Part shown: piece after piece, positions 1-10,876 of the stretch
How positions within the stretch are numbered: position 1 is the stretch's first letter
How the letters are laid out: each line of letters starts with the position of its first letter
Source of the DNA: Phoronis ovalis
Taxonomy: Eukaryota; Phoronida; Phoronidae
Length of the DNA stretch: 26,989 nucleotides
Assembly (NCBI GenBank): GCA_028565635.1
Contig: JAOXYB010046391.1
Span: forward strand, 1 to 26,989
Direction: 5' to 3'
Notes under the pieces: model-generated
The model's input: only the letters and a program-made list of their open reading frames with translations
Database searches by the model: none
Told to the model about the DNA's origin: nothing
Program-made: the position numbers and the translations under genes

Positions 1-3000
1 GGTAATTTGGAGGTCATTTAACGTTCATAAAAGCCAATATGAGCAACCCTGCCTTTGCTAAAAGGCTATCTAGTTATGTGATGTTGTAGTTGGATAATAA
101 ATTAAAGTAACTTAGATATAACAATAACAAATATTTGTGCAGAAAAAAATTATTAAGGAGAAGTAATGCTTTTACTGATAAAATATGTGTGCATTGTAGT
201 CAAATTTATTAGTATAACAAATGTAGAGAAAAGTTTGTTTTATTATGTGCTCTTTCAGGTTCTAGTGAACTGTAAAATTTTGTACATGTTAATGGGTCAT
301 ATAGGTAGTTGTAAGAAATGGCTACTCAAAGATACACACACCTCCAAAATACTCATCGTTGCAGTAATGCAGTATTATTTAATATGGTTATAATGTTAAA
401 TAGTTAAAGCACTACATAATTACTCTAAATTGTTATAAAATTAGCATTTTATGCAAAAAAATACTTCGAAAGTTTGATGAGCCAATAAGTGCTTTCAAAC
501 TAATTTTTATTAATGAAAGTTTACAGTCGTGGCTGCATGAGGATGTTTAGTTTAGCAATCCTAGTATTCCACATGCGATAATCTAGAGGCAATGAGTATT
601 AGGAAAATTAAATTGTCATATGCTGCTAAGGGTTACCATTTTGGCAGAATTTTGCATTTAAATATGACATAATTTTTTTTTAAATAAATTGATTCGCACC
701 TGCATTTATTTGTCCTTAACCAAATTATATCAGATCCTTAGTATCTACTAACCCCGGTTTTGGGAATTTTATTAATAAAAATCGTCTTGACAGACAGGTA
801 AAAATGCATGCAACAGTAGCGCCCTCTGCACTACCTATACGCCATTTTAAGCTCCAACTCAATGTTTAATGGTAGCCTTATATGTTTTAAGCTCTCTAAT
901 TATGGTATTACCGCAGAAAAACAGGAACTATGCTTTTCAGGCAATAATTAATTTGTTTTGATATTTCCTGGTTATATTCACATTCCAATTTTAAAATGTT
1001 ATATATTAGTTTGTTCGTTTGGTCAATCAATAATGAGAGTTTAATTTTTAAAACCGTATTAAAAAAATCAGCTCAATCTGTTCTTATGATTGTTGATGCA
1101 AGGCCGCTGTCACAGTCGGAGAAACTGTTTTAATAATTTGCATACTGATTATGCAAAGTTACTTCACTTATCTTTCACACGAATTTGTAATCAGAAATTT
1201 GTTTTTTGTAAAAGCTCACATTTTCAATATAAGAAAATATAACTCTAACTCCCCTGCAAATAATGGGCCAAATTAACTTCTAACAGGATATCCAATACTA
1301 TGCTTATCCACACTTTACACTTTGAGTTGAATTTTGGGTAGTTAAATGAAAGGTACTCGGCACCTTAAATGGTGGCCTTCTAAAAATATGGATGTCGTAA
1401 AAAGTGAAAATTTCGTAACAGTTTAATTTTGAAGGATCATAACTTCCGAATAAAATAAAAAAATTGAAAATGTAAGACATGCTTTTAGATATCTCTATAT
1501 AAAATAATTTGGTCAAATGTCAACTTTATACTTGCGGAGGTGTTTGAGTTAGATTTTTCGAAAGTTGTCTTTTCGAAAAAAGTGAATTTGTACCCAATAT
1601 GGTCACCTTACTGATTACAAAATGTTATGACAGATAGGACAGATTCATTTTCATAGTCTTCCAGTTAGTACCTTTCCAAAAATGTATACTTTACTATGTT
1701 ATCTTTTTATTTAACAGATCAAAATTGACAAGAAGTTGACAGTTCCTGGCCATTACTCCCCAATTAAATATTCTTTTTCCTTTAAATAATATAAATATTA
1801 TCATGACTGGCTGACTTTGCTTTAAAAAAAAGATACATGGTTGAAATCCATCAGCATGTATATTGGCTGTAAAGCACTAAAGAAAAAACAGCAGGTACCT
1901 TGACATATACATGTGGTAGCCGATATTTTTACACATCTTTCCCTGTTATGTATTACATACATACTTTCTGACCCTCCTTTAAAGCCTATTTCTGATCAAA
2001 CATCTTGTAGCTATAAATAGAACATGATATCAAACTAAATGTAGATTAAAGTTAGTGTTCTGTCAGACTATTGCAGTCTATGTATGTACTTGAAGGGAAA
2101 CCATATTCATGCTTTGATTGTACAGATAATAGATGGTTGTATGAATATTGTGTTGGGATTTGGGATTTGGAGGTACTTCATGACTGCATCACAGGGTGAA
2201 CTGGTGAACTTTCAGTGTAATATGAATTATGAGCATTTATTTGGTATGCCAGTGTAAAGGTTAATGACTACTGCTGTATATACAGTGATTGAAAGGGACA
2301 GTTGATGGTCATTTACCAATATTTTTGAGGGAACTACTAGTCTACTCACAAATTGGAGGAATTAATCGTTGCAGCACGACATGCTTGTTACTATTCTACC
2401 TACTGTTGCAGTAAGCCAGACTGTTACTATTCTTGTCTGTTTGATAGGTATTTGGACGAATTGTGCAATATACCATCGGGCCTCTTGGAATTGTGGCACT
2501 GTTCCACCTCTGGAGGCGTCAATTTCAGATAATAATATTTCTGAGGTTTATGTTGGCGTAGGTGGCTGTAACATTTCTATATGATTTACTGCTGTCTAGG
2601 AAATTTTTTTTTTCACTCAAGCTTTCCTGCATTGGCATGCTGTCATCATAATATAGATTTGGGTGATTTACGTTCAGCTTCAAACTTTTGATTGAAATGT
2701 TTAGAATATGAGTAATATAGTGTAACAACTTTAATACATACATGTAGCTGAACTTTGTGATCTATAAATAAGCAAGGTAAAAAAAAGATGGCACAGCAAA
2801 TGAAGCAATAAATAGGCAGAGGAATGTCTGCTTTTATATTAGACTTGATGTATGGAAATATCACCTGGAATCAGTGAATAGAGGTCAAGCTGTTGAATGC
2901 CCATTTTGTCATTGAAATGTTGCTAAACACTAGTGCAGCATGTAAGCTATATAAATGCTAATAATTATTTATTTAGCTGTGAACAATTGGGCACAATTTG

Positions 3001-4057
3001 TAACTTGTGGAAGACCCTTGGATTCTTAAGAGCTTTACAGTGAATATTCTTAATTGAACCAAGGAGTGTGGAAATATTGTTGAAAGTGATGTGCACCAAG
3101 TCTAAGTGCACTTTTATCAGAACATATTGACCACAGGGAATGTTTCAGTTGGATCTGTGTGAATACTGCAGTTAGGAATTAATGTAGTTTTGAGGTTGCT
3201 TACTGGTATTAAGTTCAGGCTGAGCCACCTACAAGTGCAGAGGAGTTCATTGCTTAATGTTTTGATTTTCTTTTTGGTTTAGAACTCTAATACACATTCA
3301 TATCTTGCAAACTGATTTAATTAAGTCCTTGTGTCCATATGTTCCAGGTAATTCTAGTCTGTTAATATACGCATATACATCAGGATTTAAATGGTTTTGT
3401 TTCTTGTAACTGTTTACTTTCATAGCTTAGTATTGCTTGCTATGAATATGTTGTGCTAGTTTTATTTGGCTATTACTAAACAAAAGTTATTATAATATTG
3501 AAAAGACTAATAGTTAAAGAATTTGGTTTATGAGCTTTATCCAGCTGTGTCAGAACTTGTATAAGGGAAAGGCTTTATATATATAATACAGTTGAGGACA
3601 TTTATGAAAATTTCATATTTGCTGTAGAAAATTGTATTTTTGTATTAAAGTACTCTACCAAGGAATTTATGCAACAACTACAAGTACTTGTCATGTTAGT
3701 GATGTTGCAGCTTATTATGAAAGTATTATAGTTACAGAAGAATTTGTACAGCTGTGATAGTGTAACTATAGGATACAGACTTGAATTGACTAGTAAAGTA
3801 CTGTGTGTTGATAAGAAACTAATTGGACTGATTACAGGCACTTTGAGGAAAGGGTTAATATTAGACTGTCTGAAGAGGATTACCAGAACAATTAGCCTTG
3901 CAATACAGCATTTCCAGAATTTAGTATCCAGTCTAAGAAGAGCTGATATTTTTTGTTCATAGTAAAGCCTTCTTAGGAAAAAGTAATTTCCTTGCATCAT
4001 ATACTTGCATTTACGGAGCTGGAGTTGAAGTTATTAACTTATTCAAGTTGATTTCAG
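1..4057. other. No gene recognised: upstream or intronic DNA of the MYPT gene
   Basis: About 4 kb of AT-rich DNA without a reading frame I can assign. The longest open frame (minus strand, 3602-4000) has no recognisable motif and low-complexity hydrophobic composition. I looked for the ankyrin repeats, the PP1-docking KVKF-type motif and the RRST-type Rho-kinase site expected upstream in full-length MYPT and saw none. The stretch is either a long intron of a full-length gene or the promoter/5' UTR region of a short transcript. A good splice acceptor (attcaagttgatttcag) ends at 4057, so a transcribed exon probably lies somewhere upstream. Confidence 0.5.
1554..1580. repeat. Short perfect inverted repeat
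   Basis: Two 10-bp arms (tttttcgaaa and its reverse complement) are separated by 7 nt. It could form a small hairpin. No function is evident, and A/T-rich arms of this size can occur by chance. Confidence 0.5.
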
Positions 4058-4101
4058 CTGTCTTGAGAATAATTTGCCAGTTTATATTTACACTATTTGA
4101 T

Positions 4102-4395
4102 ATGTCTTACTCTGGAGGATATAGTGGACGGTATGGTAGTACAGGTGGATTATATGGCAGCAACTCAAGTAGTAACATATATGGCAGCAGCTCTAGTGGA
4201 TATTCTAGTCTTTCCAATCCATCGTACAGTGCTACCAACTTAGCTAGTCCCTCATATAGCAGCCAATATAGTCCATCGTATTCATATGGTGGCTCATCAT
4301 CGGCACTGTATCCACCAGCTAGTCCTAGCTATCATTCTCGGTCAGGGTCGACCAGTAGTATATCGAGCATAGGAAGTGCATCAAGCTTAGCCAGT
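4102..4395 (+). CDS. PPP1R12A: MYPT exon: Ser/Tyr/Gly-rich low-complexity segment with candidate start codon
   Basis: Encodes 98 residues beginning [12 protein letters not shown]. By count it has 40 Ser, 13 Tyr and 13 Gly, no Lys, no Asp/Glu and only two Arg. The Tyr sit in [S/G]Y[S/G]-type contexts as in FET proteins (FUS, EWSR1, TAF15). The exon ends in phase 0 at AGT|gtaagt, a strong donor. The ATG has a purine at -3. A likely acceptor ends at 4057, leaving 44 nt before the ATG. That 44 nt is open in frame but would encode a hydrophobic peptide (VLRIICQFIFTLFD) unlike MYPT, which favours it being 5' UTR. If it were translated, the exon would be internal to a full-length protein. The match to MYPT is by splicing context, since this low-complexity segment is not itself diagnostic. 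Confidence 0.7.
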
Positions 4396-7300
4396 GTAAG
4401 TATATGGCTATAATTAAGTAAGTCTGTATTAAATAACCCAATGAATATAAAGCCAACCCAGTATAAAACCAGTCAGATTGTACAATTACTGAAGGCCTAG
4501 CTGTGTATTCAGTGTGAATAGTTGTACTTAGTATCAAGTTTAACCCAGGGAGTAGGCAGTTATAGAATATCTGAAAACCCATGCCCAACAAAAAATGGTG
4601 AGAAAATGGTATCCTCCATGCACACATGAAGGTTTATATTTAAGAAGAAAATTGAAAGTAGGGTATTAATTTAGATGTATTGGTCTATGTATCATATGGT
4701 AAAGTTTAATGAAGAGTATTAATATGCTCTTGTGAAAGGATAACTGCATACTTGGCAAGAAATACTTTTATTTGTAGTAAGAAAATTCCCGAAACTATAA
4801 AGTAGGCAGGGTTATTTATTTCCAGTGTGTTTCAAGTATTTCGTAAAAAGTTTGTTGAAGGGCAAAACTAAGAGTTAGTAGTAAAATAAGATCCAAACCT
4901 TTATATGTAATTGCTCAAATGTTTTGATAAACTCTGATTCTTCTTGATTTGTGTTTTGGTAAACATTGACTTTGATCTAAAGTGCAGCTTGGCTATCAAA
5001 TACCTATCCAGCTTTGATGGTCTGCAAAATTTTTACTAATTGTTACAGCAGGAAGAAAGAGAAAGATTCTACTTGTAAAATGATGTAGATTACTGAGTTC
5101 TACGTTATATTGCTGGGGCAACTCAGCTAATTTGTCTCAAAAATGGATCATCTCAAAAACTGGATCCACTGTTTTGGCACATCACTATAATAGAACCCCT
5201 AGTGCCCCCCCCCCCTTGGGCTTAAATCCCAGTGCCATGTATTGTTAATTTTCACCTAAAATATAGATCTCTTCTTTTGACTTTCAGTACTTAGCCCTGT
5301 TACCTGTTTACCATGAGCAAGTCTTTTCAGTATTTGAACTTTATATGCCTGATATGGAATTAGGATTATCTGTCATATTTGTATCACCTTGAAGACTAGA
5401 CTGTAAACAACATGAGTCATTGTTCCTTAAATAGGATTACTGGCTGATTATAGGATAATCACCCTAATGAAAATTTGGATACCATATGTAATGTCATTTA
5501 TAAGAGATGAAATTTGTTATTACTAATTTGCAAGATCTTAATTTTTACCTAAAATTAGAATATTAAGTAATCTGGAATTGTGAAGTATGGAAATGAGTCT
5601 TTAAAATACTGCAGATTCTTTTTTGTTTAAAGGTATCTGTCACTACATAACAGGAAATAATCTGTGTGCACAGTGTAAAATATATTCAAAGCTAAATAAT
5701 TTGTGTAGGACATTTTGTAAGATCTAACATTTACTGGAACTCAATTTCTATAGTACACCTATGTAACAGCATTTATCAGAGTGTCTAATTAAAAAAACTA
5801 CTCCCCTAAGTTAATACTCCCCTAAGTTAATTTTGAATGTAAATATCAGTGTTTTGCAGTTAAGAAATGAACTATGTTTGAGGTATTTGTAGAGATAATT
5901 GGTAAAAGTAGGCTGGAATGTTTTCACATATATGGTTATGAAGATCATACCAGCTGCTACATGATAATCTTTAGTTCAGGCAGTAATTAAATACTACATT
6001 GGAACACTGTAGTTACAGCTTAGGTATTCATAATTTGTAAATGAATCCTGTGCTCAATGTTAGTCTGTGCTCTGGCTGTATATCTTATAAATAAGAATCT
6101 CAATATTGTAAAAGTCAAAACATTATTTTCAAATGAATTGCGTTATTACTATCAGGAATACATAGAGGATACTAAAAATTATAGAAACTCAATTTGGCAG
6201 TATTTATTTATTACATGACTTGAGAAATTGGATAGAATACATTTTAGCAAAAAAAAAAATGATCTAAACTTAGTCTTCTCAGATGTCTACTAGGACATAG
6301 ACTTAATAAACATAAAATCTTCACTGGAACATGGATTTAAACAAAACTTCAATTGGAACATAATGGAGTAAAGTTTTTTTTTTGCTATTATCAAAACGGA
6401 ATATGAAAGATCGTGTTGTAAATGTATAGTTTTAAATTTCATGTGCAATGTAGTTAGTGCTTATTTTGAAGGGTAACAATAGCGAATTTAGTTTCTGAAA
6501 TTCTCTCATTGCTGACAGCTTTGTAGATTATACTATAATCTTTGTAATTAACTTTGTATGGGTGATTGGCAGACTGATTGGCCATTTTTGAAATTTTTCT
6601 CAAGTCTGATACTCATTGAATCCTCTTTTGAGTATGCATTTTAATAAGTAAATGTCATAACATTTTTATTTGCTTGAGTATGCAATAGTTAAAAAAGATG
6701 GTTCTTCCATGTTTGTGGGATACGTGACAACTGTTGATTTGTACAGTTTTAGAATGTTAAACATTCTTGTGGAGTTGCAAAATGAAATTCATTCGTACTG
6801 TAACAGTTTTTGACCAATACAAACAAACTCATTACGTGATATAACACCAAGGTGTTAGTAGCATATTTAATGACTAACATTTCACACTTGTTTTTCAGTC
6901 TTCATCACGTTATAGTGATAGATTTGGTAGTGCAGGGGATAGATCATCATATACTGATCGCTATTCTACGCGCACTCGAGATACAGATAGACCCAGTAGT
7001 TCATATCGTAGTTCATACTCTAGAGGCCAAACGACTGGTGCAGGTGACAGTACAGAAAGTACACCGGAGTATAAAAAGGTAAGACCACTTGTAAATATAT
7101 TACAATATTCCCAAATTACACTTCATAGTTGCCCTTTTGTATGCAATAATGGCACACTCACATAAGAAGAAGGGTAAAAGCTACTATGTAGATTGAAATC
7201 TTTGTAACCACCTGACTAGATGAGATTGCTAATATTCTTACTTTGTGTAAATTCTTTGTCTTTCCATTAAAATGATGGTTTTTCATTCCGTTGTTCTACT

Positions 7301-9759
7301 ATTTTCTGCTGGTGCCGAGGTTGTATTATAACATTAGCTAGGTGCTGGTGAAAAGGTGGTGTTGCAAAGTGATATCAGATATATAGGGAAATAGGTATTG
7401 TATCTTGTTTGCCATCTACCGATAATGTAAAGGTTCAAGTTGTGGTAGTCTACAGTAGTCGGTTGTGATATTCCACTGGCTATGCATGTATGATTGAGAA
7501 CATAAATGTTGAGAACAAATTAAATACACATCACTCTCTTTCGAATGGATAATATAAAATCTCATTTTCAGATGAGGTCCTATGATGTTACAGTTGTATT
7601 TTCCTTAGTGAGCTGTCCATTGCTTCGGTTTCTTTGTTACCTGTTGTTGTAGAAATGGGCGTAACCCAGTTCACACGAAGTATTGTTTTTAGGATTAATT
7701 TTAAACATAAAGTTTTTCTTGTAGTTATATGAAGAACAAAAGGCAGAAAATGAAAGAATAAAAAAAGAATTAGCTGCAGTACAGAAGGAACTCATTGATA
7801 GTAAATCTGAAACAGAAAAAGCCAAACAAAGTCGGTTAGGAGGAAGCTCAATGGATTCAAGGGTATCTCTATTTATTAATCTCGGTTAAATAATACAAGT
7901 TATATTGAATGCAAAGATGTTTTTAATAACGTTTCCCAAAATTGATCAAATGTTTCAGTAAATCTATGAGTTAAAATGGTAATATATTGCTGATTTGTAA
8001 TATCAAAGAATACTACTTGGCATACTACGAAGTGTTTCATATTGTGAAGACATGTGGCCATTGTCTTATTTAGTTTATTGGCTGAAAAAGTATTTGTGTC
8101 TGGTCTCAGCTTCATGAGTATTCAGAAGCTGCTAGCTAAGGTGAACAATCTCCACAGTAAAATATAATAAATTGCTGAAAGAATTCATGTTATGCATGCT
8201 ACTGGTGATTCATACTGCACTTTATTTGTGTGCAATTATATTTGAAATTTTTCAGGAGAAAAGGGCATTAGAAAGAAAGATATCAGAAATGGAAGAAGAG
8301 CTCAAGGTAAGGTCAAAAGTATTCATTCATTTACACCCAATCCTTTGTTACGCGTGTCTGTCATTCTCTCTTTTGGACTCTTGTCTTCATTATATCCAGG
8401 CTATTTTGCAGAATATTTCTATTTTACTCTGTTTCCCCCCTCAAGTAGCATGGAAAAGGTATTTAAAGCAATGTTGACAACTCTTAGCTTTAGTATCAGG
8501 ACTCGGATTTGTAAAGAATCTGGTGCTGACATCTTGTCATTCATTCAGGGTAACTACTACCTTTATGTAATCTCTCTCTTAGTAGACTATTTATAGATCA
8601 GGGCTTCAAATAAAAATATTCTTTCAGCTCATGCAAGCATTAAAACAAGAAAATGAAAAATTAAAAGAAGAAAACCGTGCTTTAACTCGAGTTGTAGCTA
8701 AACTGTCCAAATAATAGGTAAAAAGTGCACGAAACATCCAATTTTGGCATGTTGTTAGTGTTTGGACAGTGATGATGCTATAACTAAGAGTCCGATAATT
8801 GTGTTAAATGCATCCAGTGCCTCTCTAAAAATATTGATAACATCACTTCATATTTTACTAAATAGGTTGTTATCATTGTGTTGTTTTTTAATAGCCATAA
8901 CCAATTATCAAAATCACAAGCAGCATTGATTACTTGCTGTAGTTGAACTAATACTTGAATTTTGCTGACTGTAATTTCTGTAGAGATTGCATTAAAATTA
9001 AAATTTTGACAAAACTTAATTCACTGCTCGTGCAACTAGTGCTTACGAAATAAGAAACTTGTTCTCACTGCAAATGTTTAGCAGCAAAAAAGATTCTGGA
9101 AATAGATCTTAACACTTGTTATTCTTTATTAACAGACCGATTTAATAATTAGTACTAGGTAACCAATCATTGGTTGAATAATTATGACAAGTAAATGAGC
9201 ACTTCAATTGCTGTTTGCTTTCATCTTACAAACCATCTCCATGGAGTTTAGTTGTACATGTAATGCGCTTGTCAACATTGACTTATTCACATATTATCAG
9301 TGGAGTTGCATCTTAATGTTCCTGTATCACTTCTCTTTTGCATGTTTTCTGTGCTCGACTAAAAGTTCCTTGCTTACCAAAATACTGTTTTTCTCTTGTA
9401 AAATTGAAAATGGCTTGATGTTGGCTTTACGATGAGCTGTGCATAATTTTATTCCGTGTGCCATGACAGCAGAGGTCTCAAAACATGCAAGAGTAATATA
9501 TTTAGGTTTAACTATTATTCCAGTCATTAGATCTCTTTAATACATTTTACTTCACATGCGGTATTATGTATGTTACAGTAATGGAGTAGGCATCATAATC
9601 ACACTTCATTTGGGGATTATGCCAGATATAAAGTAATGCTCTTCATTCTAAACTTGCTATATTCTTTTTCAGCAATTGGAAATACTCAAAGCAGACAACC
9701 AGAGGCTAAAAGAAGAAAACGGAGCATTAATACGTGTGATCAGCAAGCTATCAAAATAA
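4102..9759 (+). CDS. PPP1R12A: Myosin phosphatase targeting subunit (MYPT/PPP1R12 family), C-terminal part, 5 coding exons plus one alternative exon
   Basis: Spliced model: 4102-4395, 6899-7078, 7725-7862, 8256-8306, then either 8628-8714 or 9673-9759. Each version gives 249 aa if translation starts at 4102. MYPT proteins target PP1 to myosin; their C-terminal coiled coil binds cGMP-dependent protein kinase (PKG-interacting domain). Recognition rests on [14 protein letters not shown], then [17 protein letters not shown], then [18 protein letters not shown] with the terminal ISKLSK, all close to vertebrate MYPT1/2 C-termini. Residues 1-98 are Ser/Tyr/Gly-rich, 99-158 Arg/Ser/Tyr-rich and about 155-249 coiled coil ending in a leucine zipper. 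All internal junctions are phase 0 with GT-AG borders. The N-terminal ankyrin/PP1-binding region is not in the window, so the 4102 start defines either a short isoform or merely the first methionine in an internal exon. I cannot separate the A and B paralogues; an invertebrate probably has one gene (Mbs). Confidence 0.85.
5205..5215. repeat. Poly-C homopolymer, 11 nt
   Basis: An uninterrupted run of 11 C in an otherwise AT-rich intron. Its length is likely to vary between individuals and to be prone to sequencing error. Confidence 0.8.
5799..5830. repeat. Two perfect copies of a 16-bp unit
   Basis: The unit tactcccctaagttaa occurs twice in direct tandem without mismatch, inside the MYPT intron. 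It looks like a recent slippage or duplication event. No regulatory role is evident. Confidence 0.85.
6899..7078 (+). CDS. PPP1R12A: MYPT exon: Arg/Ser/Tyr-rich segment leading into the coiled coil
   Basis: Sixty codons, phase 0 at both ends (tttttcag|TCT ... AAG|gtaaga). It encodes repeated SDR/TDR/RSSY units: by count nine Arg and six Tyr, beginning [11 protein letters not shown]. It ends STPEYKK, which corresponds to the TDYKKLYE junction of vertebrate MYPT1. Segments of this composition precede the coiled coil in MYPT proteins and are predicted to be disordered and heavily phosphorylatable. Confidence 0.85.
7079..8255 (+). other. Two MYPT introns around the 7725-7862 exon
   Basis: Introns 7079-7724 (646 nt) and 7863-8255 (393 nt) flank the 46-codon exon. 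Borders are gtaaga...cttgtag and gtatct...ttttcag. I see no further exon or repeat in them. Confidence 0.75.
7725..7862 (+). CDS. PPP1R12A: MYPT exon: first part of the C-terminal coiled coil
   Basis: Forty-six codons, phase 0 at both ends. It encodes [19 protein letters not shown] and onward to SSMDSR, rich in Glu/Lys with hydrophobic heptad positions. It aligns with the LYEQILAENEKLK... helix of vertebrate MYPT1. The linker [12 protein letters not shown] near its end breaks the helix, where vertebrates have an acidic/basic stretch. Confidence 0.9.
8256..8306 (+). CDS. PPP1R12A: MYPT exon: [17 protein letters not shown] coiled-coil segment
   Basis: A 17-codon micro-exon, phase 0 on both sides (atttttcag|GAG ... 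AAG|gtaagg). It is nearly identical to [16 protein letters not shown] of vertebrate MYPT1. It is the common upstream exon joined to either of the two alternative zipper exons. Confidence 0.92.
8628..8714 (+). CDS. PPP1R12A: Alternative C-terminal leucine-zipper exon (copy A) of MYPT
   Basis: Encodes 28 residues plus stop after acceptor attctttcag, phase 0. It starts [16 protein letters not shown] and ends RVVAKLSK. It shares 16 of 28 residues with the 9673 exon and has the same length, phase and stop placement. Leucines at exon residues 5, 12, 19 and 26 keep an exact heptad, with Asn at 9 and 16 in the opposing core register. The stop TAA is followed by TAG and then gtaaaa, so the exon can be a 90-nt internal cassette. 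The intact frame and preserved heptad argue against a dead copy. Expression is not shown by the sequence. Confidence 0.8.
   Translation, partial: LMQALKQENEKLKEENRALTRVVAKLSK
8715..8723 (+). promoter_or_regulatory. Candidate 5' splice site just after the stop codon of copy A
   Basis: TAG|gtaaaa follows the TAA stop at once (exon end 8717, donor GT 8718-8719). A stop only 3 nt upstream of a splice junction would normally escape nonsense-mediated decay. If used, transcripts with copy A keep the downstream 9673 exon as 3' UTR. Confidence 0.5.
9673..9759 (+). CDS. PPP1R12A: Canonical C-terminal leucine-zipper exon (copy B) of MYPT
   Basis: Follows acceptor attctttttcag, phase 0, 28 residues plus [21 protein letters not shown] then [10 protein letters not shown] is almost the vertebrate MYPT1/MYPT2 C-terminus, the leucine zipper that contacts PKG I-alpha. 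No splice donor follows the stop, so this is the terminal exon and continues into the 3' UTR. Confidence 0.92.
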   Translation, partial: QLEILKADNQRLKEENGALIRVISKLSK

Positions 9760-10876
9760 ATTCATTAGATTCATGTAAATTATCTCATGGTGCTACACAA
9801 TCAGTCACAAACTTGTCTAGATATTACCTAGTCTTCCTCTGACAATGTATCATCAAAGTGTAAGTTCTTGTATGAGAACTATGAATAGATAGTCTCCAGA
9901 GTTTAGAAGCAAAATAGTATTTTAGCTTTGAATTTTCCTATAACTGTTACACAGTTGTTTCTAGTTCCAGCTTTTGTCAGTCATGAATATCTTGCTTGGC
10001 TGCAGCCATCTTGCTTTTGGTGTGTTCAAGGAAAATGTTCATGTCTCATTTTCTGTTATTATATAATCCGAGTTAACTGAAATAAGTAGATTTCTCCATC
10101 TCTGTTTAGTTTGTCGACCATTAGATTCCCTCTTAATAGGTCAACAGCTGACACATTAGTGTCATGTGCAATAAACGACTTTCGGAAGTTTTCTTTTTAC
10201 TTGGGTTATATCTGCAACAGTTTTTGTACAAGCAAGTTGCTGCAGCAATGTCTCTTCTACTGAATACTAAATTTATTTTACTCAAATGCATTTGATAGCT
10301 TTTAAAACCTCTAATACCCCATACCCTTATGTTATTGGATGACATATCAAGACCATTCCAAGCTTATTTCATGGCTTGTAGAGGCTTAAGGTAGTTGTGA
10401 AAGGAAGGAATGCTTGAGGACTTGAAATGGAAATGGTTGGCAGTTAGTGAAGCAAAGATGTTTGATCTGTTCAAAACTTGAATGCCTTGTTCCTTGATTA
10501 TGAACAAACATATAGTTGACTGGACATTTTGATGGCATTTTCTCTCACTGTCTAGTTATACAAACTCTATTTCAAGCAGTTAACAACTTTAGAATGTAAC
10601 ACAATTTGAATCACTCGTATGTATTTTTACATTGAAGATTGTCATTTGTATAAACCGTACTTAAATTTGTTCCACAAAAATTATTCTTTCTCACTGATAC
10701 TATACTATAGGTGTAGTGTAGGGGATGAAATGTGAAAGCATTTTGAAGGTTCTCACCAAGAGTAAAGTGATGGAAATTTAATTGCAAAAGTTAACCTTAG
10801 TGATCAAGTGTGAAAGTTAAATTTAAGAAATTTCGATGTCCATAAACCTTTAGTAAGAAAGACACTGGAAAGTTTT

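Larger units (their letters stand above)
4396..6898 (+). other. Intron of the MYPT gene
   Basis: A 2.5-kb intron between gtaagt (4396) and tttttcag (6898). It holds an 11-nt C run and a 16-bp tandem duplication (listed separately), and no recognisable exon. Confidence 0.75.
8307..9672 (+). other. Introns around the alternative zipper exon
   Basis: Intron 8307-8627 (321 nt) precedes the alternative exon. About 955 nt separate that exon from the terminal one. If the alternative exon is used as a terminal exon, the variant signal ATTAAA near 8990 is a possible poly(A) site. Otherwise the donor at 8718 returns splicing to 9673. I see no other exon. Confidence 0.65.

Noticed and set aside
3602-4000. 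132-codon minus-strand open frame overlapping a 72-codon plus-strand frame
   Set aside because: No recognisable motif, Ile/Phe/Cys-rich composition typical of chance frames in AT-rich DNA, and no splice or poly(A) support; the plus-strand frame lacks an ATG start.
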